NCBI GenBank assembly: GCA_028281285.1
Contig: JANQKF010000029.1
Coordinates: forward strand, 36,167 to 100,166
From: Cyclobacteriaceae bacterium
GTDB lineage: Bacteria > Bacteroidota > Bacteroidia > Cytophagales > Cyclobacteriaceae
Reading direction: 5' to 3'
Length of the DNA stretch: 64,000 nt
The position numbers were made by a program, and so were the translations under genes. Positions within the stretch are counted from its first letter, which is position 1, and the number at the start of each line of letters is the position of its first letter. The notes under the pieces are model-generated. The model saw only the letters and a program-made list of their open reading frames with translations, ran no database searches and was not told where the DNA came from. This document shows positions 1 to 8,249 of the stretch, one piece after another.

Positions 1-399
1 CTTACAGTCAATGGCCAATCCTGGGAGCTCGTCTATGAAAATGATGAAAATGGAAATGTACTAAATGGATCAATCGAAGTACTTAAAAAAGCCGTTCGGG
101 ACGGCCTTCCGATCCGCGTAGGTTGGGGTACTCCTGGCCGAATTGAACACACTGCCGATGCCAAGTTCATGACCATCATGAAAAATAAGGTGGTTTTTGC
201 CCAAATTGATCCCATATATGGTCAAACTCCCAATATGACCGATGAGCATATTGAGTTGAAAGAAGGGTTACAATGGGTGATGATTGCTGCTTCCAACGGA
301 AAGTTTGATGCTATGATGTCCGAGATAGGGACGGGCAAAGTGGTTGGGCATAACAAGGGAGGCCGGGCCTTTAAATGGTATGTGAGAAAGCGGGATTGA
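1..399 (+). CDS. C-terminal part of an unrecognised protein (5' end outside window)
   Basis: The reading frame is open from the first base and ends with TGA at 397-399, so at least 132 residues are visible. No start codon is forced: the first in-frame ATG is at 169, but the coding pattern continues upstream of it without a stop, so the gene almost certainly begins outside the window. The visible part is soluble, with motifs such as GQSWELVYEN and RVGWGTPGRIEH, and ends in a basic tail (WYVRKRD). No transmembrane segment or known catalytic motif is seen. I do not recognise the family. A palindromic repeat follows the stop and may help end the transcript. Confidence 0.7.
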   Translation, partial: LTVNGQSWELVYENDENGNVLNGSIEVLKKAVRDGLPIRVGWGTPGRIEHTADAKFMTIMKNKVVFAQIDPIYGQTPNMTDEHIELKEGLQWVMIAASNGKFDAMMSEIGTGKVVGHNKGGRAFKWYVRKRD

Positions 400-420
400 T
401 AGGATCTAATTGTCAAGTTA

Positions 421-497
421 GTCATTCCCGCGAGAGCGGGAATCTCATGAAGAATAAGTAGTTACAGAGAGGTTCCCCGATGAAGTCGGGGAATGAC
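421..497. repeat. Palindromic dispersed repeat with GTCATT...AATGAC ends
   Basis: The segment begins GTCATTCCCG and ends CGGGGAATGAC. It contains two local hairpins, CCCGCGAGAGCGGG near 427-440 and CCCCGATGAAGTCGGGG near 476-492. The outer ends pair with each other. This is the layout of REP-like or MITE-like elements that are common between bacterial genes. It shares only the GTCATT/AATGAC ends with the two repeats at 1328 and 8141, so it is a related type, not the same copy. It may also act as a transcription-ending structure for the gene before it. Confidence 0.65.
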
Positions 498-529
498 GAG
501 TAACGGTAATTTAAATCTGAGTCAGATAA

Positions 530-961
530 TTACTTCGTCTCGAATTCTGCGGCTCTCCGATTCAGCTCCTCGTGACCTACGTCTTCAAAATGTGTGGCAA
601 TCCACCACGAATGTCCTGAGGGATCACGAATGCCGGCATTAATGTCTCCATAGTACTGCTCACCCGGAGGCATAAGCGGTGTGGCTCCATGCTTCAGCGC
701 TTTCTCATAGGTCGCATGAGTGTTTTCTACATAGATGTACATCATACAGTCGTTTATCAAATCCGGGCCATGACCGAGCATGATCACGGAATCTCCAATT
801 CGCATTTCAACATGTCTCACAGTTCCATCAGGCAATTCGATACGCTCTTGCTCAAGGGCATCAAATACATTTTTCATGAATTCAACTTCCTCGTTGATAT
901 CTGCTACCATAAGGAATGGACTGACTCTGGGGTAATTATCGTTAAGTGGATTGACTGCCAT
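530..961 (-). CDS. VOC (glyoxalase/PhnB-like) family protein
   Basis: This 143-residue protein has the features of the PhnB-like branch of the vicinal oxygen chelate superfamily: an opening strand (RVSPFLMVAD), a central metal-site-like segment (RHVEMRIGDSVIMLG), and the closing pattern IRDPSGHSWWIATH, typical of the last beta-alpha-beta-beta-beta unit. Family members bind a metal or small ligand and act in resistance, isomerisation or epimerisation; the substrate cannot be read from sequence. It is cytosolic, with no signal peptide. It stands alone on the minus strand, with its promoter expected in the 962-1327 intergenic region. The start ATG at 959-961 fits the usual family length. Confidence 0.8.
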   Translation of the reverse strand: MAVNPLNDNYPRVSPFLMVADINEEVEFMKNVFDALEQERIELPDGTVRHVEMRIGDSVIMLGHGPDLINDCMMYIYVENTHATYEKALKHGATPLMPPGEQYYGDINAGIRDPSGHSWWIATHFEDVGHEELNRRAAEFETK

Positions 962-1327
962 GATTATACTGTTTTCTTTGGACCAATTTAGGGAATCATT
1001 AGATGAATGAAATTAGCACAGTGTTTATTGATTCAATTCTTACCAATAGCGGAAGTTTTTTCAGATAAACGGAATTTTGAATCCCATCTTTTTCAATTTT
1101 GAATTTGTCCTTTCTAAACTTTTTCTTTCCTTTGACGTCCTAATAGAACAATGAGCAAAAACGCTTCGACATATTTTTCTTACATCGCTCCACTTTCTGT
1201 GGTAGTAGAAGCTGTTGTATATTCTCTTAGGATCAGGAGGCGCTAAGCGCCTATATCACTTTTCGACTGCCTACGTGGTGGTCATCTCTCGAATCCCTTA
1301 TTGTTAATCAAAGAATTTAAAAAAGAT
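962..1327. other. Intergenic region upstream of the arginine operon, with a 15-bp palindrome
   Basis: No convincing gene was found in these 366 bases. At 1238-1252 there is a perfect inverted repeat, AGGCGCT-A-AGCGCCT, about 180 bases before the first arginine gene. It could be an operator or a small hairpin. I see no clear TAnnTTTG promoter element, so the promoters for the divergent genes at 961 and 1431 remain unplaced. Confidence 0.5.
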
Positions 1328-1421
1328 GTCATTGCGATGAATCCAATGCAATTGGATGAAGAAGCAATCTCTTCGAAAAGATCATGAGATTGCTGCGATC
1401 GCTTCGCTCTCTCGCAATGAC
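1328..1421. repeat. Palindromic dispersed repeat (GTCATTGCG...CGCAATGAC), copy 1
   Basis: The ends GTCATTGCG (1328-1336) and CGCAATGAC (1413-1421) are perfect inverted repeats. Inner arms GAAGCAATCTC and GAGATTGCTGC also pair, so the whole segment can fold as one long hairpin. The same layout recurs at 8141-8232 in the same operon. This is the widely dispersed 'GTCATTGCGAGG' type of non-coding repeat found in many bacterial genomes. It sits nine bases before the start codon of the GNAT gene and creates a false in-frame upstream start at 1356. Confidence 0.8.
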
Positions 1422-1430
1422 AGAAATGTT

Positions 1431-2111
1431 ATGAAAACAACATTTATCATACGTGAAGCTACTCCATCGGATATTTCCTATGCCGATACCATTGTCCATG
1501 AAATTGCAGAATCTGCCAAGGTACGTGGAACGGGAATAGCCAAGCGAACCCCGGAATACGTGTCTTCCAAAATGAAAGAAGGCAAGGCTATCATAGCTAC
1601 CACCAAAAACGGAGAGTGGGCCGGGTTCTGCTATATCGAAGCATGGGGGCATGCCCGGTTTGTGGCCAACTCCGGTTTGATTGTTTCAAACAAGTTCCGG
1701 GGAGAAGGATTGGCCAAGAAGATTAAGGCAGCTACTTTCCAATTATCACGAAAGAAGTTTCCAGAGGCTAAGATCTTCGGACTCACCACTGGGGCGGCAG
1801 TGATGAAGATTAACTCTGACTTGGGGTATAAGCCCGTGATCTATTCCGAACTCACGACAGATGAAAAATTCTGGGAGGGATGCCAGAGCTGCGTGAATTA
1901 CGATATTCTAAAAAGTAAGGACCGTCAGGCCTGCATTTGTACCGCTATGCTCTATAATCCGGCCTGGGAGAAAAATCAAAAACCAAAACGGACACAATGG
2001 GTCGATCGGGAACTGGACAAGGACTTCGGTCTATTCCAACGATGGACCAATTTCAAGAAATCAGTGCTGCTAAAGCGCGAACTCAAAAAGCAGAAGAAAA
2101 ATGGAAAATAA
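1431..2111 (+). CDS. GNAT-family acyltransferase, probable N-acylglutamate synthase opening the arginine operon
   Basis: The 226-residue protein begins with the GNAT-type start TFIIREATPSDISYADTIV. It has a central acyl-CoA-binding region, including GLIVSNKFRGEGLAKKI, which matches the Q/RxxGxG/A loop. A basic C-terminal tail follows. As first gene of a full arginine operon that otherwise lacks argA and argJ, it most likely makes the acylated glutamate (acetyl or succinyl) used by ArgB. An open frame extends upstream to an ATG at 1356, but those 25 residues are a translation of the palindromic repeat, so the ATG at 1431 is preferred. The end overlaps argG by 11 bases, suggesting translational coupling. 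Function is inferred from fold and context. Confidence 0.75.
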   Translation: MKTTFIIREATPSDISYADTIVHEIAESAKVRGTGIAKRTPEYVSSKMKEGKAIIATTKNGEWAGFCYIEAWGHARFVANSGLIVSNKFRGEGLAKKIKAATFQLSRKKFPEAKIFGLTTGAAVMKINSDLGYKPVIYSELTTDEKFWEGCQSCVNYDILKSKDRQACICTAMLYNPAWEKNQKPKRTQWVDRELDKDFGLFQRWTNFKKSVLLKRELKKQKKNGK

Positions 2112-3297
2112 GAAAGTAGTCCTTGCCTTTAGCGGAGGGCTCGATACCTCTTACTGTGTAAAATACCTTTCTGAAGACAAGGGTCTGGAAGTCCACTCGG
2201 TATTGGTGAATACAGGTGGATTTAGTCCTGAGGAACTAAGAAATGTAGAAGCACGAGCTTACGAACTAGGAGTGAAGACCCATACTACGATTGAGGAGAC
2301 AGAAAACTATTACCAGAAGGTGGTCAAGTATCTGATCTTCGGAAATGTGCTGAAGAATGGCACCTATCCTCTTTCTGTAAGTGCAGAAAGGATAAGCCAG
2401 GCTATGGCGATTGCCAGACATGCACAGAATCTTGATGCCGATTTTATTGCTCATGGAAGCACTGGAGCTGGAAACGATCAAGTTCGCTTCGATATGATTT
2501 TTCAAACGTTTCTTCCGAATGCGGAGATCATCACCCCGATTCGGGACATGAAACTATCTCGAGAAGAAGAGATAGAATATCTCAAATCCAAAGGAGTGGA
2601 AATGGACTTTGAAAAGGCAGCTTACTCTGTAAACCAAGGACTTTGGGGAACTTCTGTTGGTGGGAAAGAGACTTTGAGTTCAAATGGTTATCTACCGGAA
2701 GAAGCATTTCCAACTCAAGTTTCCAAAGATGTGCCGGAAGAAATTGAGCTCGGATATGAAAAAGGGGAATTAAAATCCGTAAATGATAAAGATTTCGAAA
2801 GTTCAGTAAAGGCGATTCAATATCTGGAGTCTTTGGCTGCTCCTTTTGGTATCGGCCGAGATATTCATGTGGGTGACACCATTATTGGTATCAAGGGCCG
2901 AGTGGGGTTTGAGGCAGCATCGGCCATTCTCACCATCAAAGCTCATCAAGCATTGGAGAAACATATACTCACCAAATGGCAAATTTATTGGAAAGATCAG
3001 ATCGCTTCTTTCTATGGTAATTGGCTTCACGAAGGTCAGTTCATGGATCCGGTCATGCGAGACTTTGAGCAAATGTTGGAGAGTACCCAAAGGAATGTGA
3101 CTGGAAGGGTATTCGTAAAACTTCATCCTTATCATTTCCAGATTCTGGGCATAGAGTCAAAACATGATTTGATGGCAGCCAAATTTGGGCACTATGGTGA
3201 AATGAATAATGCCTGGACCGGAGATGATGTGAAAGGCTTTGCCAAGATTTTTGGCAATCAGAATGCGATTTATCATCAAATCAATTCAGAACTATGA
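2101..3297 (+). CDS. argG: Argininosuccinate synthase
   Basis: The enzyme joins citrulline and aspartate using ATP to give argininosuccinate, the penultimate step of arginine synthesis. The ATP-pyrophosphatase loop AFSGGLDTSYC lies at residues 9-19, and the 398-residue length is normal. Further family segments visible are GSTGAGNDQVRF and YSVNQGLWG. The gene overlaps the GNAT gene upstream by 11 bases and argC downstream by 4 (ATGA), so it is part of a tightly coupled operon. The protein is cytosolic and nothing unusual is seen. Confidence 0.96.
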   Translation: MENKKVVLAFSGGLDTSYCVKYLSEDKGLEVHSVLVNTGGFSPEELRNVEARAYELGVKTHTTIEETENYYQKVVKYLIFGNVLKNGTYPLSVSAERISQAMAIARHAQNLDADFIAHGSTGAGNDQVRFDMIFQTFLPNAEIITPIRDMKLSREEEIEYLKSKGVEMDFEKAAYSVNQGLWGTSVGGKETLSSNGYLPEEAFPTQVSKDVPEEIELGYEKGELKSVNDKDFESSVKAIQYLESLAAPFGIGRDIHVGDTIIGIKGRVGFEAASAILTIKAHQALEKHILTKWQIYWKDQIASFYGNWLHEGQFMDPVMRDFEQMLESTQRNVTGRVFVKLHPYHFQILGIESKHDLMAAKFGHYGEMNNAWTGDDVKGFAKIFGNQNAIYHQINSEL

Positions 3298-4247
3298 TCA
3301 AGGCAGGAATAGTAGGCGGAGCAGGCTACACAGGAGGAGAATTAACTCGATTGCTTCTGAATCATCCCGAGGTGGAATTACATTTTGTTCAGAGCCGAAG
3401 TCAGGCAGGCAAGAAATTAAGCAGTTCCTTCCCTGATTTGGTTGGTGAAACCGAGTTGAATTTTGTTGAAAATCACCTGGTTGATGTTGATGTGATTTTC
3501 CTTTGCATGGGACATGGGGCCTCTACCGAATTTTTTGAGAAGAATGAACTTCCGGATTCAATCAAGGTGATTGACCTGAGTCAGGACTACCGTTTGGATG
3601 ATGACAAGGTATACGGGCTTCCTGAGCTGAATAAAGAGGAAATCAAGGAGGCAGAATTTGTAGCCAATCCCGGTTGTTTTGCTACTGCAATCGAATTGGC
3701 ACTTTTGCCACTTGCCTATAATGGTATGCTCAAGGAAGTGCACGTTTCGGGAATTACCGGTTCGACTGGAGCTGGTATTAAACCATCCGATACTACTCAT
3801 TTCAGCTGGCGAAGCAGCAATATTTCGACCTACAAGGTATTCACCCATCAGCATTTGGCAGAAGTGACTAAGAGTTTGATGTTGCATCAACCTTGGTTCG
3901 ATAAGCCCATCAACTTCATTCCGTATCGTGGAAATTTCACCCGGGGAATTTTGGTGACTGCTTATCAATATTGTGAGTGGTCGTTGGAAGAGGCGATTCG
4001 AGTATATCAAGAATACTATGAAGATGCTCCATTTACCTGGGTGGCCGATGAAGCATTGGACGTAAAGCAAGTAGTCAATACCAACAAGTGCCTGGTGCAT
4101 TTAGAAATGCACAATGGCTATCTAATGGTTCAGTCAGCCATTGACAATTTGTTGAAGGGAGCATCCGGTCAGGCGGTTCAAAACATGAATTTGATGTTTG
4201 GCTTCGATGAAACTATGGGGTTAAAACTTAAAGCAAGCATATTCTAA
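3294..4247 (+). CDS. argC: N-acyl-gamma-glutamyl-phosphate reductase
   Basis: This NADPH-dependent reductase converts acylglutamyl phosphate to the semialdehyde. The N-terminus carries the nucleotide-binding pattern IVGGAGYTGGELTRLL, and the catalytic cysteine is in the signature NPGCFAT (about residues 126-132). The 317-residue length is close to the family norm. The start overlaps the argG stop by four bases (ATGA), and the stop shares one base with the argD start (TAATG), so the three genes are translationally linked. Whether the natural substrate is acetylated or succinylated depends on the pathway version discussed under argF'. Confidence 0.95.
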   Translation: MIKAGIVGGAGYTGGELTRLLLNHPEVELHFVQSRSQAGKKLSSSFPDLVGETELNFVENHLVDVDVIFLCMGHGASTEFFEKNELPDSIKVIDLSQDYRLDDDKVYGLPELNKEEIKEAEFVANPGCFATAIELALLPLAYNGMLKEVHVSGITGSTGAGIKPSDTTHFSWRSSNISTYKVFTHQHLAEVTKSLMLHQPWFDKPINFIPYRGNFTRGILVTAYQYCEWSLEEAIRVYQEYYEDAPFTWVADEALDVKQVVNTNKCLVHLEMHNGYLMVQSAIDNLLKGASGQAVQNMNLMFGFDETMGLKLKASIF

Positions 4248-5371
4248 TGGAACTTTTTGATGTATATCCGCTCTATCCCATCGAGCCAGTCAAAGGCTTG
4301 GGTTCGAAGCTATGGGATACCGAAGGGACCGAATACCTTGATTTGTACGGAGGTCATGCCGTAATATCGATTGGTCACAGCCATCCTCACCATGTCCAAA
4401 AAATTTCTGAGCAACTTTCCAAGTTGGGTTTTTACTCCAATGCTGTGCTGAATTCACTTCAAAGCGAATTGGCAGACAAACTCGGCCAACTCTCCGGGTA
4501 CCAAGACTATAAACTATTTCTGTGTAGCACTGGCGCTGAGGCCAATGAGAATGCACTAAAACTAGCTTCGTTTCATACCGGTAGAAAGAAAGTGGTGGCC
4601 TTAGAAAATGGATTCCATGGTCGAACTTCTGGTGCTGTGGCGATCACTGATAACCCAAAAATAGTTTCCCCTTTTAATTCCGATCATGAAGTAGAATTGA
4701 TACCGCTCAATGATATGGATGCGCTTGAATTGGCTATTGATGAAGACACAGCAGCATTCATTGTTGAGGGGATACAGGGTATTGCCGGTATTTACATGCC
4801 TGACAATGAATTTCTTGTAAAAGCACAGGAACTCTGTGAAAAGCATGGTGTAGCTTTCATCTTGGACGAAGTCCAGTCTGGAGCTGGGAGAACAGGAAAG
4901 TTCTTCGCTCACCAACATGCTTCGGTCCGACCCGACATTATCACATTGGCAAAAGGGATTGGCAATGGGTTTCCGGTGGCTATGGTATTAATCTCTCCGG
5001 AAATAGAACCTTGGCATGGTATGCTGGGAACTACGTTTGGTGGAAACCACTTGGCCTGTTCAGCGGCTTTGGCAGTGTTGGAGGTGATTCAAAAAGAGAA
5101 ATTGATGATCAATTCGAAGGAACTTGGGAACTACTTGAAGTCAGAATTAAGTGCCTTCAATCAAGTGAAGGTAGTACGTGGCGATGGGCTGATGATTGGG
5201 GCTGAATTCGATTTCCCTATTGCCGAATTAAGAAAGAAATTGCTTTTTGAACACAAGTGTTTCACAGGTTCGGCAGCCAATAAGAATACACTTCGTCTAC
5301 TGCCTCCTTTGAATGTCTCTAAGGAAGAACTGGATCAGTTTTTATCAGCACTTAAAGAGGAACTAGTATGA
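4247..5371 (+). CDS. argD: Acylornithine aminotransferase
   Basis: A PLP-dependent class-III aminotransferase of 374 residues that turns N-acylglutamate semialdehyde into N-acylornithine. Visible signatures are CSTGAEANENALKLA, which binds the cofactor phosphate, GFHGRTSGA, ILDEVQSGAGRTGKFFA with the aspartate that contacts the PLP ring nitrogen, and TLAKGIGNGFPV with the lysine that forms the Schiff base. Spacing to argC is a one-base overlap and to argF' a four-base overlap. The position in the arginine operon favours biosynthetic ArgD over a catabolic ornithine or succinylornithine aminotransferase. Confidence 0.93.
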   Translation: MELFDVYPLYPIEPVKGLGSKLWDTEGTEYLDLYGGHAVISIGHSHPHHVQKISEQLSKLGFYSNAVLNSLQSELADKLGQLSGYQDYKLFLCSTGAEANENALKLASFHTGRKKVVALENGFHGRTSGAVAITDNPKIVSPFNSDHEVELIPLNDMDALELAIDEDTAAFIVEGIQGIAGIYMPDNEFLVKAQELCEKHGVAFILDEVQSGAGRTGKFFAHQHASVRPDIITLAKGIGNGFPVAMVLISPEIEPWHGMLGTTFGGNHLACSAALAVLEVIQKEKLMINSKELGNYLKSELSAFNQVKVVRGDGLMIGAEFDFPIAELRKKLLFEHKCFTGSAANKNTLRLLPPLNVSKEELDQFLSALKEELV

Positions 5372-6309
5372 AACATTTTACAAGTATATCGGATGTGGCT
5401 GATTTGGATCAGTTGGTGTCGGATGCTATGGCGTTTAAACAAAACCCTCAGTTATCTAACGCGGGAGACAAAAAGAAAGTGGGCCTTATTTTTCTCAATC
5501 CAAGCCTTCGGACACGATTGAGTTCCCAGATTGCGGCTCAAAACCTGGGAGCAGAGGCGATTATCCTCGACATTGGAAAAGATGGATGGGCACTGGAATT
5601 CGAAGATGGTGTCATTATGAATGGCAATAAGGCGGAACATATCAAAGAAGCTGCCGGTGTGATGGGAAGGTACTTTGATGTGCTTGGAGTACGTACCTTT
5701 CCCCTGCTCCAGAATAGAAATGAGGACTACTCGGAAAAACTATTGAATGCGTTTATTGAATATGCCGGAATTCCCATTGTTAGTCTTGAGAGTGCCACGA
5801 GACATCCACTTCAAAGTCTTGCCGATTTAATGACCATCAAAGAACATTGGTCAAAGCCTGAAAAACCCAGAGTGGTGTTGACCTGGGCGCCTCATATTAA
5901 GCCCTTGCCTCAAGCCGTGGCCAATTCATTTGTGGAATGGATGAATAAGGCAGAAGTGAATTTGACCATAACCAATCCAGAGGGATACGATTTGTCTCCT
6001 GAATTTACGGAAGGCGTTTCTATCACCCATGATCAAAAAGAGGCGCTCAAAGATGCTGACTTCGTGTATGTAAAAAACTGGTCTTCTTTTCAAGAATATG
6101 GAAAAGTACTATCTCAGGATTCCAGTTGGACCATTGGTAACAAGCATTTGTCACTCACCAATAATGCCAGGGTGATGCATTGTTTGCCTGTGCGAAGAGG
6201 GTTGGTGATCGAGAATGAGATTTTAGATGGACCGAATGCTATTCACCTCGATCAGTCTGAAAATAGAGTTTATGCTGCCCAGGCAGTGCTTAACGAATTG
6301 TTAAAATAA
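5368..6309 (+). CDS. argF': N-succinyl/N-acetyl-ornithine carbamoyltransferase (ArgF')
   Basis: This is the Bacteroidota/Xanthomonas-type transcarbamylase that acts on acylated ornithine instead of free ornithine. The carbamoyl-phosphate site is NPSLRTRLSSQ (residues 44-54, family motif S-x-R-T), and further family segments are ATRHPLQSLADL and MHCLPVRRG. The residue known to separate acetyl from succinyl specificity (Glu in the Xanthomonas enzyme, Pro in the Bacteroides fragilis enzyme) lies in the loop GVIMNGNKAEH and is Ala89 here, so substrate choice cannot be assigned with certainty. The 313-residue length is usual. It overlaps argD by four bases and argB by one. The later argE gene removes the acyl group from the citrulline product. 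Confidence 0.92.
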   Translation: MKHFTSISDVADLDQLVSDAMAFKQNPQLSNAGDKKKVGLIFLNPSLRTRLSSQIAAQNLGAEAIILDIGKDGWALEFEDGVIMNGNKAEHIKEAAGVMGRYFDVLGVRTFPLLQNRNEDYSEKLLNAFIEYAGIPIVSLESATRHPLQSLADLMTIKEHWSKPEKPRVVLTWAPHIKPLPQAVANSFVEWMNKAEVNLTITNPEGYDLSPEFTEGVSITHDQKEALKDADFVYVKNWSSFQEYGKVLSQDSSWTIGNKHLSLTNNARVMHCLPVRRGLVIENEILDGPNAIHLDQSENRVYAAQAVLNELLK

Positions 6310-7100
6310 TGACAGAACTGACCATTATAAAAATAGGAGGGAAAGTCATTGATGACGCTGAAGCATTGTCTCAGTTTTTGAGTGACTTTGCCAAAATCGA
6401 AGGAGACAAAATTCTTGTTCATGGTGGAGGTAAGATTGCTTCAAAAACCGGAGAAAAACTGGGTATTGCTCCTAAAATGGCCGATGGTAGAAGAATCACT
6501 GATAGCGAAACCCTTGATTTAGTCACCATGGTGTACGGAGGCCTTGTGAATAAGAAGATAGTAAGTGGACTTCAGTCCTATGGTGTGAACGCCTTGGGGC
6601 TTTCAGGTGCAGATGGTAATCTGCTAAGAGCAACCAAGCGCCCGGTGAAAGAAATCGATTACGGATATGCCGGTGATGTTGAAGTTGAGGGAGTGAATAT
6701 CACATTCCTGGAAAAGCTGTTAAAGGCAAATATCACACCGGTTATTTGTTCTTTGACACATGATGGGGAAGGTTCTATGTTAAATACGAATGCGGACACC
6801 ATCGCCTCAATTGTTGGGAGAGCAATGGCTGAAGGCTGCAAGGTGGACCTTATTTACTGCTTTGAGCAAAAAGGAGTTTTATGGGACTTGGAGAATGAAG
6901 AGGTGATTTCGGAAATGGACAAGGTTTATTATCATGAATTGAAGAATCAAGGCATTATCAATGAAGGAATGATTCCTAAGTTGGATAACGCATTTGATGC
7001 ATTGAAGGCGGGGGTTTATACGGTGAAAATCGGTCATTTTGATCAAGTACTCGAATTGGTTCACGGACTCGGGCACGGCACTTTAATCAAGAATCGATGA
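6309..7100 (+). CDS. argB: Acetyl(acyl)glutamate kinase
   Basis: Phosphorylates the gamma-carboxylate of N-acylglutamate with ATP. The 263-residue protein has the amino-acid kinase fold signatures IIKIGGKVID at the start, VHGGGKIASKTGEKLG, and the substrate site DGRRITDSETLDLVTMVYGG. NTNADTIAS forms part of the nucleotide site. The N-terminal extension found in arginine-inhibited hexameric forms is absent, so feedback control by arginine may lie elsewhere in the pathway; this last point is inference. The start shares a base with the argF' stop and the end overlaps argE by four bases. Confidence 0.94.
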   Translation: MTELTIIKIGGKVIDDAEALSQFLSDFAKIEGDKILVHGGGKIASKTGEKLGIAPKMADGRRITDSETLDLVTMVYGGLVNKKIVSGLQSYGVNALGLSGADGNLLRATKRPVKEIDYGYAGDVEVEGVNITFLEKLLKANITPVICSLTHDGEGSMLNTNADTIASIVGRAMAEGCKVDLIYCFEQKGVLWDLENEEVISEMDKVYYHELKNQGIINEGMIPKLDNAFDALKAGVYTVKIGHFDQVLELVHGLGHGTLIKNR

Positions 7101-8161
7101 GCAAATACGAAAAAGCCATAGAACTATTAAAGCAACTCATTGAAACTCCGTCTTTCAGTAGGGAAGAACACAAAACTGCTGATATAATCCAGCGATTTCT
7201 AATTTCGGAAGGAATTAAGACCGAACGTCTTGGCAACAATGTTTGGGCGAAGAACGCACATTTCGATTCTTCGAAGCCGACCATACTTCTCAATTCCCAT
7301 CATGACACAGTTAAGCCAAATAGTGGCTATACGAACGATCCCTTTCAGGCTTTGGAAACAGATGGCCGACTTTATGGACTTGGAAGCAATGATGCAGGCG
7401 GACCTTTAGTGGCTTTGGTTGCCGCATTCCTACATTTCAATCAAGCAACCAAATTGGATTGTAACCTGATTATTGCAGCAACAGCTGAAGAAGAAATATC
7501 AGGTAAAGATGGAATAGAGTCATTGTTGCCCAAACTTCCTAAGATTGATTTCGCGATAGTAGGAGAACCGACATTGATGCAAATGGCAATAGCCGAAAAA
7601 GGGCTGATGGTGCTTGATTGTGTAGCTCGTGGAAAGGCGGGTCATGCCGCAAGAGAGGAGGGTGAAAATGCTATTTACAAAGCAATGAAAGACATTAATT
7701 GGTTTAATAAGTTCTCATTTCCTAAAGTCTCTGAAACGTTGGGGCCGGTGAAAATGAGCACTACTATGATCGAGGCGGGTAACCAACATAATGTGGTACC
7801 TCACGAATGTAGTTTCGTGGTCGATGTTCGCACGACTGATGCCTATTCGAACGAAGAAACTTTGGATATAATCCGCGAACATGTGAGTTCGGAGGTGAAT
7901 CCAAGATCCACTCGCTTGAACCCTTCAGGGATTTCAAAGGATCACCCTATCGTTAAGGCAGGCTTGGAAATAGGAATTGAAACTTACGGTTCTCCCACTT
8001 TATCGGACCAGGCGTTGATACCCTATCCGTCTGTAAAAATTGGACCAGGAGACTCAGCGCGTTCGCATAGTGCTGACGAGTTCATTTGTTTGAGTGAAAT
8101 AGAAGAGGGAATTGAATTGTATATAAAATTATTAAGTCATGTCATTACGAGGAATGAGTAA
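7097..8161 (+). CDS. argE: M20-family deacylase, probable N-acylcitrulline deacylase
   Basis: A 354-residue M20 metallopeptidase-type hydrolase. Metal and catalytic motifs are LLNSHHDTVKP, GLGSNDAGGP, the glutamate pair AEEEISGKDG, IVGEPT, and GHAARE with the dimerisation-domain histidine. The C-terminal zinc histidine lies in GDSARSHSADE. In ArgF'-type pathways this enzyme removes the acyl group from acylcitrulline before ArgG acts; that role is inferred from context. The final residues (HVITRNE) and the stop codon are encoded by the left end of the palindromic repeat at 8141-8232, so the native C-terminus has been replaced or extended by the repeat. It overlaps argB by four bases. Confidence 0.88.
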   Translation: MSKYEKAIELLKQLIETPSFSREEHKTADIIQRFLISEGIKTERLGNNVWAKNAHFDSSKPTILLNSHHDTVKPNSGYTNDPFQALETDGRLYGLGSNDAGGPLVALVAAFLHFNQATKLDCNLIIAATAEEEISGKDGIESLLPKLPKIDFAIVGEPTLMQMAIAEKGLMVLDCVARGKAGHAAREEGENAIYKAMKDINWFNKFSFPKVSETLGPVKMSTTMIEAGNQHNVVPHECSFVVDVRTTDAYSNEETLDIIREHVSSEVNPRSTRLNPSGISKDHPIVKAGLEIGIETYGSPTLSDQALIPYPSVKIGPGDSARSHSADEFICLSEIEEGIELYIKLLSHVITRNE

Positions 8162-8232
8162 GACGATTGACGAAGTAATCGCTCAATCATTTCAACGGAT
8201 TGCTTCTCCCATAACCATGGGATCGCAATGAC
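8141..8232. repeat. Palindromic dispersed repeat (GTCATTACG...CGCAATGAC), copy 2
   Basis: This matches copy 1 at 1328-1421 in length and layout, with ends GTCATTACGAGGAAT and TCGCAATGAC. Inner arms GAAGTAATCGC and GGATTGCTTC also pair. Its first 21 bases are the end of the argE coding sequence including the stop. It fills almost the whole gap between argE and argH, which are otherwise expected to be tightly coupled like the rest of the operon. It may form a hairpin in the mRNA that alters argH expression or stabilises upstream message. Confidence 0.8.
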
Positions 8233-8249
8233 AGTAAAAGAGAAAGAAT

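Noticed and set aside
1356..1430. Upstream start of the GNAT gene
   Set aside because: The extra 25 residues are translated from the palindromic repeat; the conserved GNAT N-terminus starts at the ATG at 1431.
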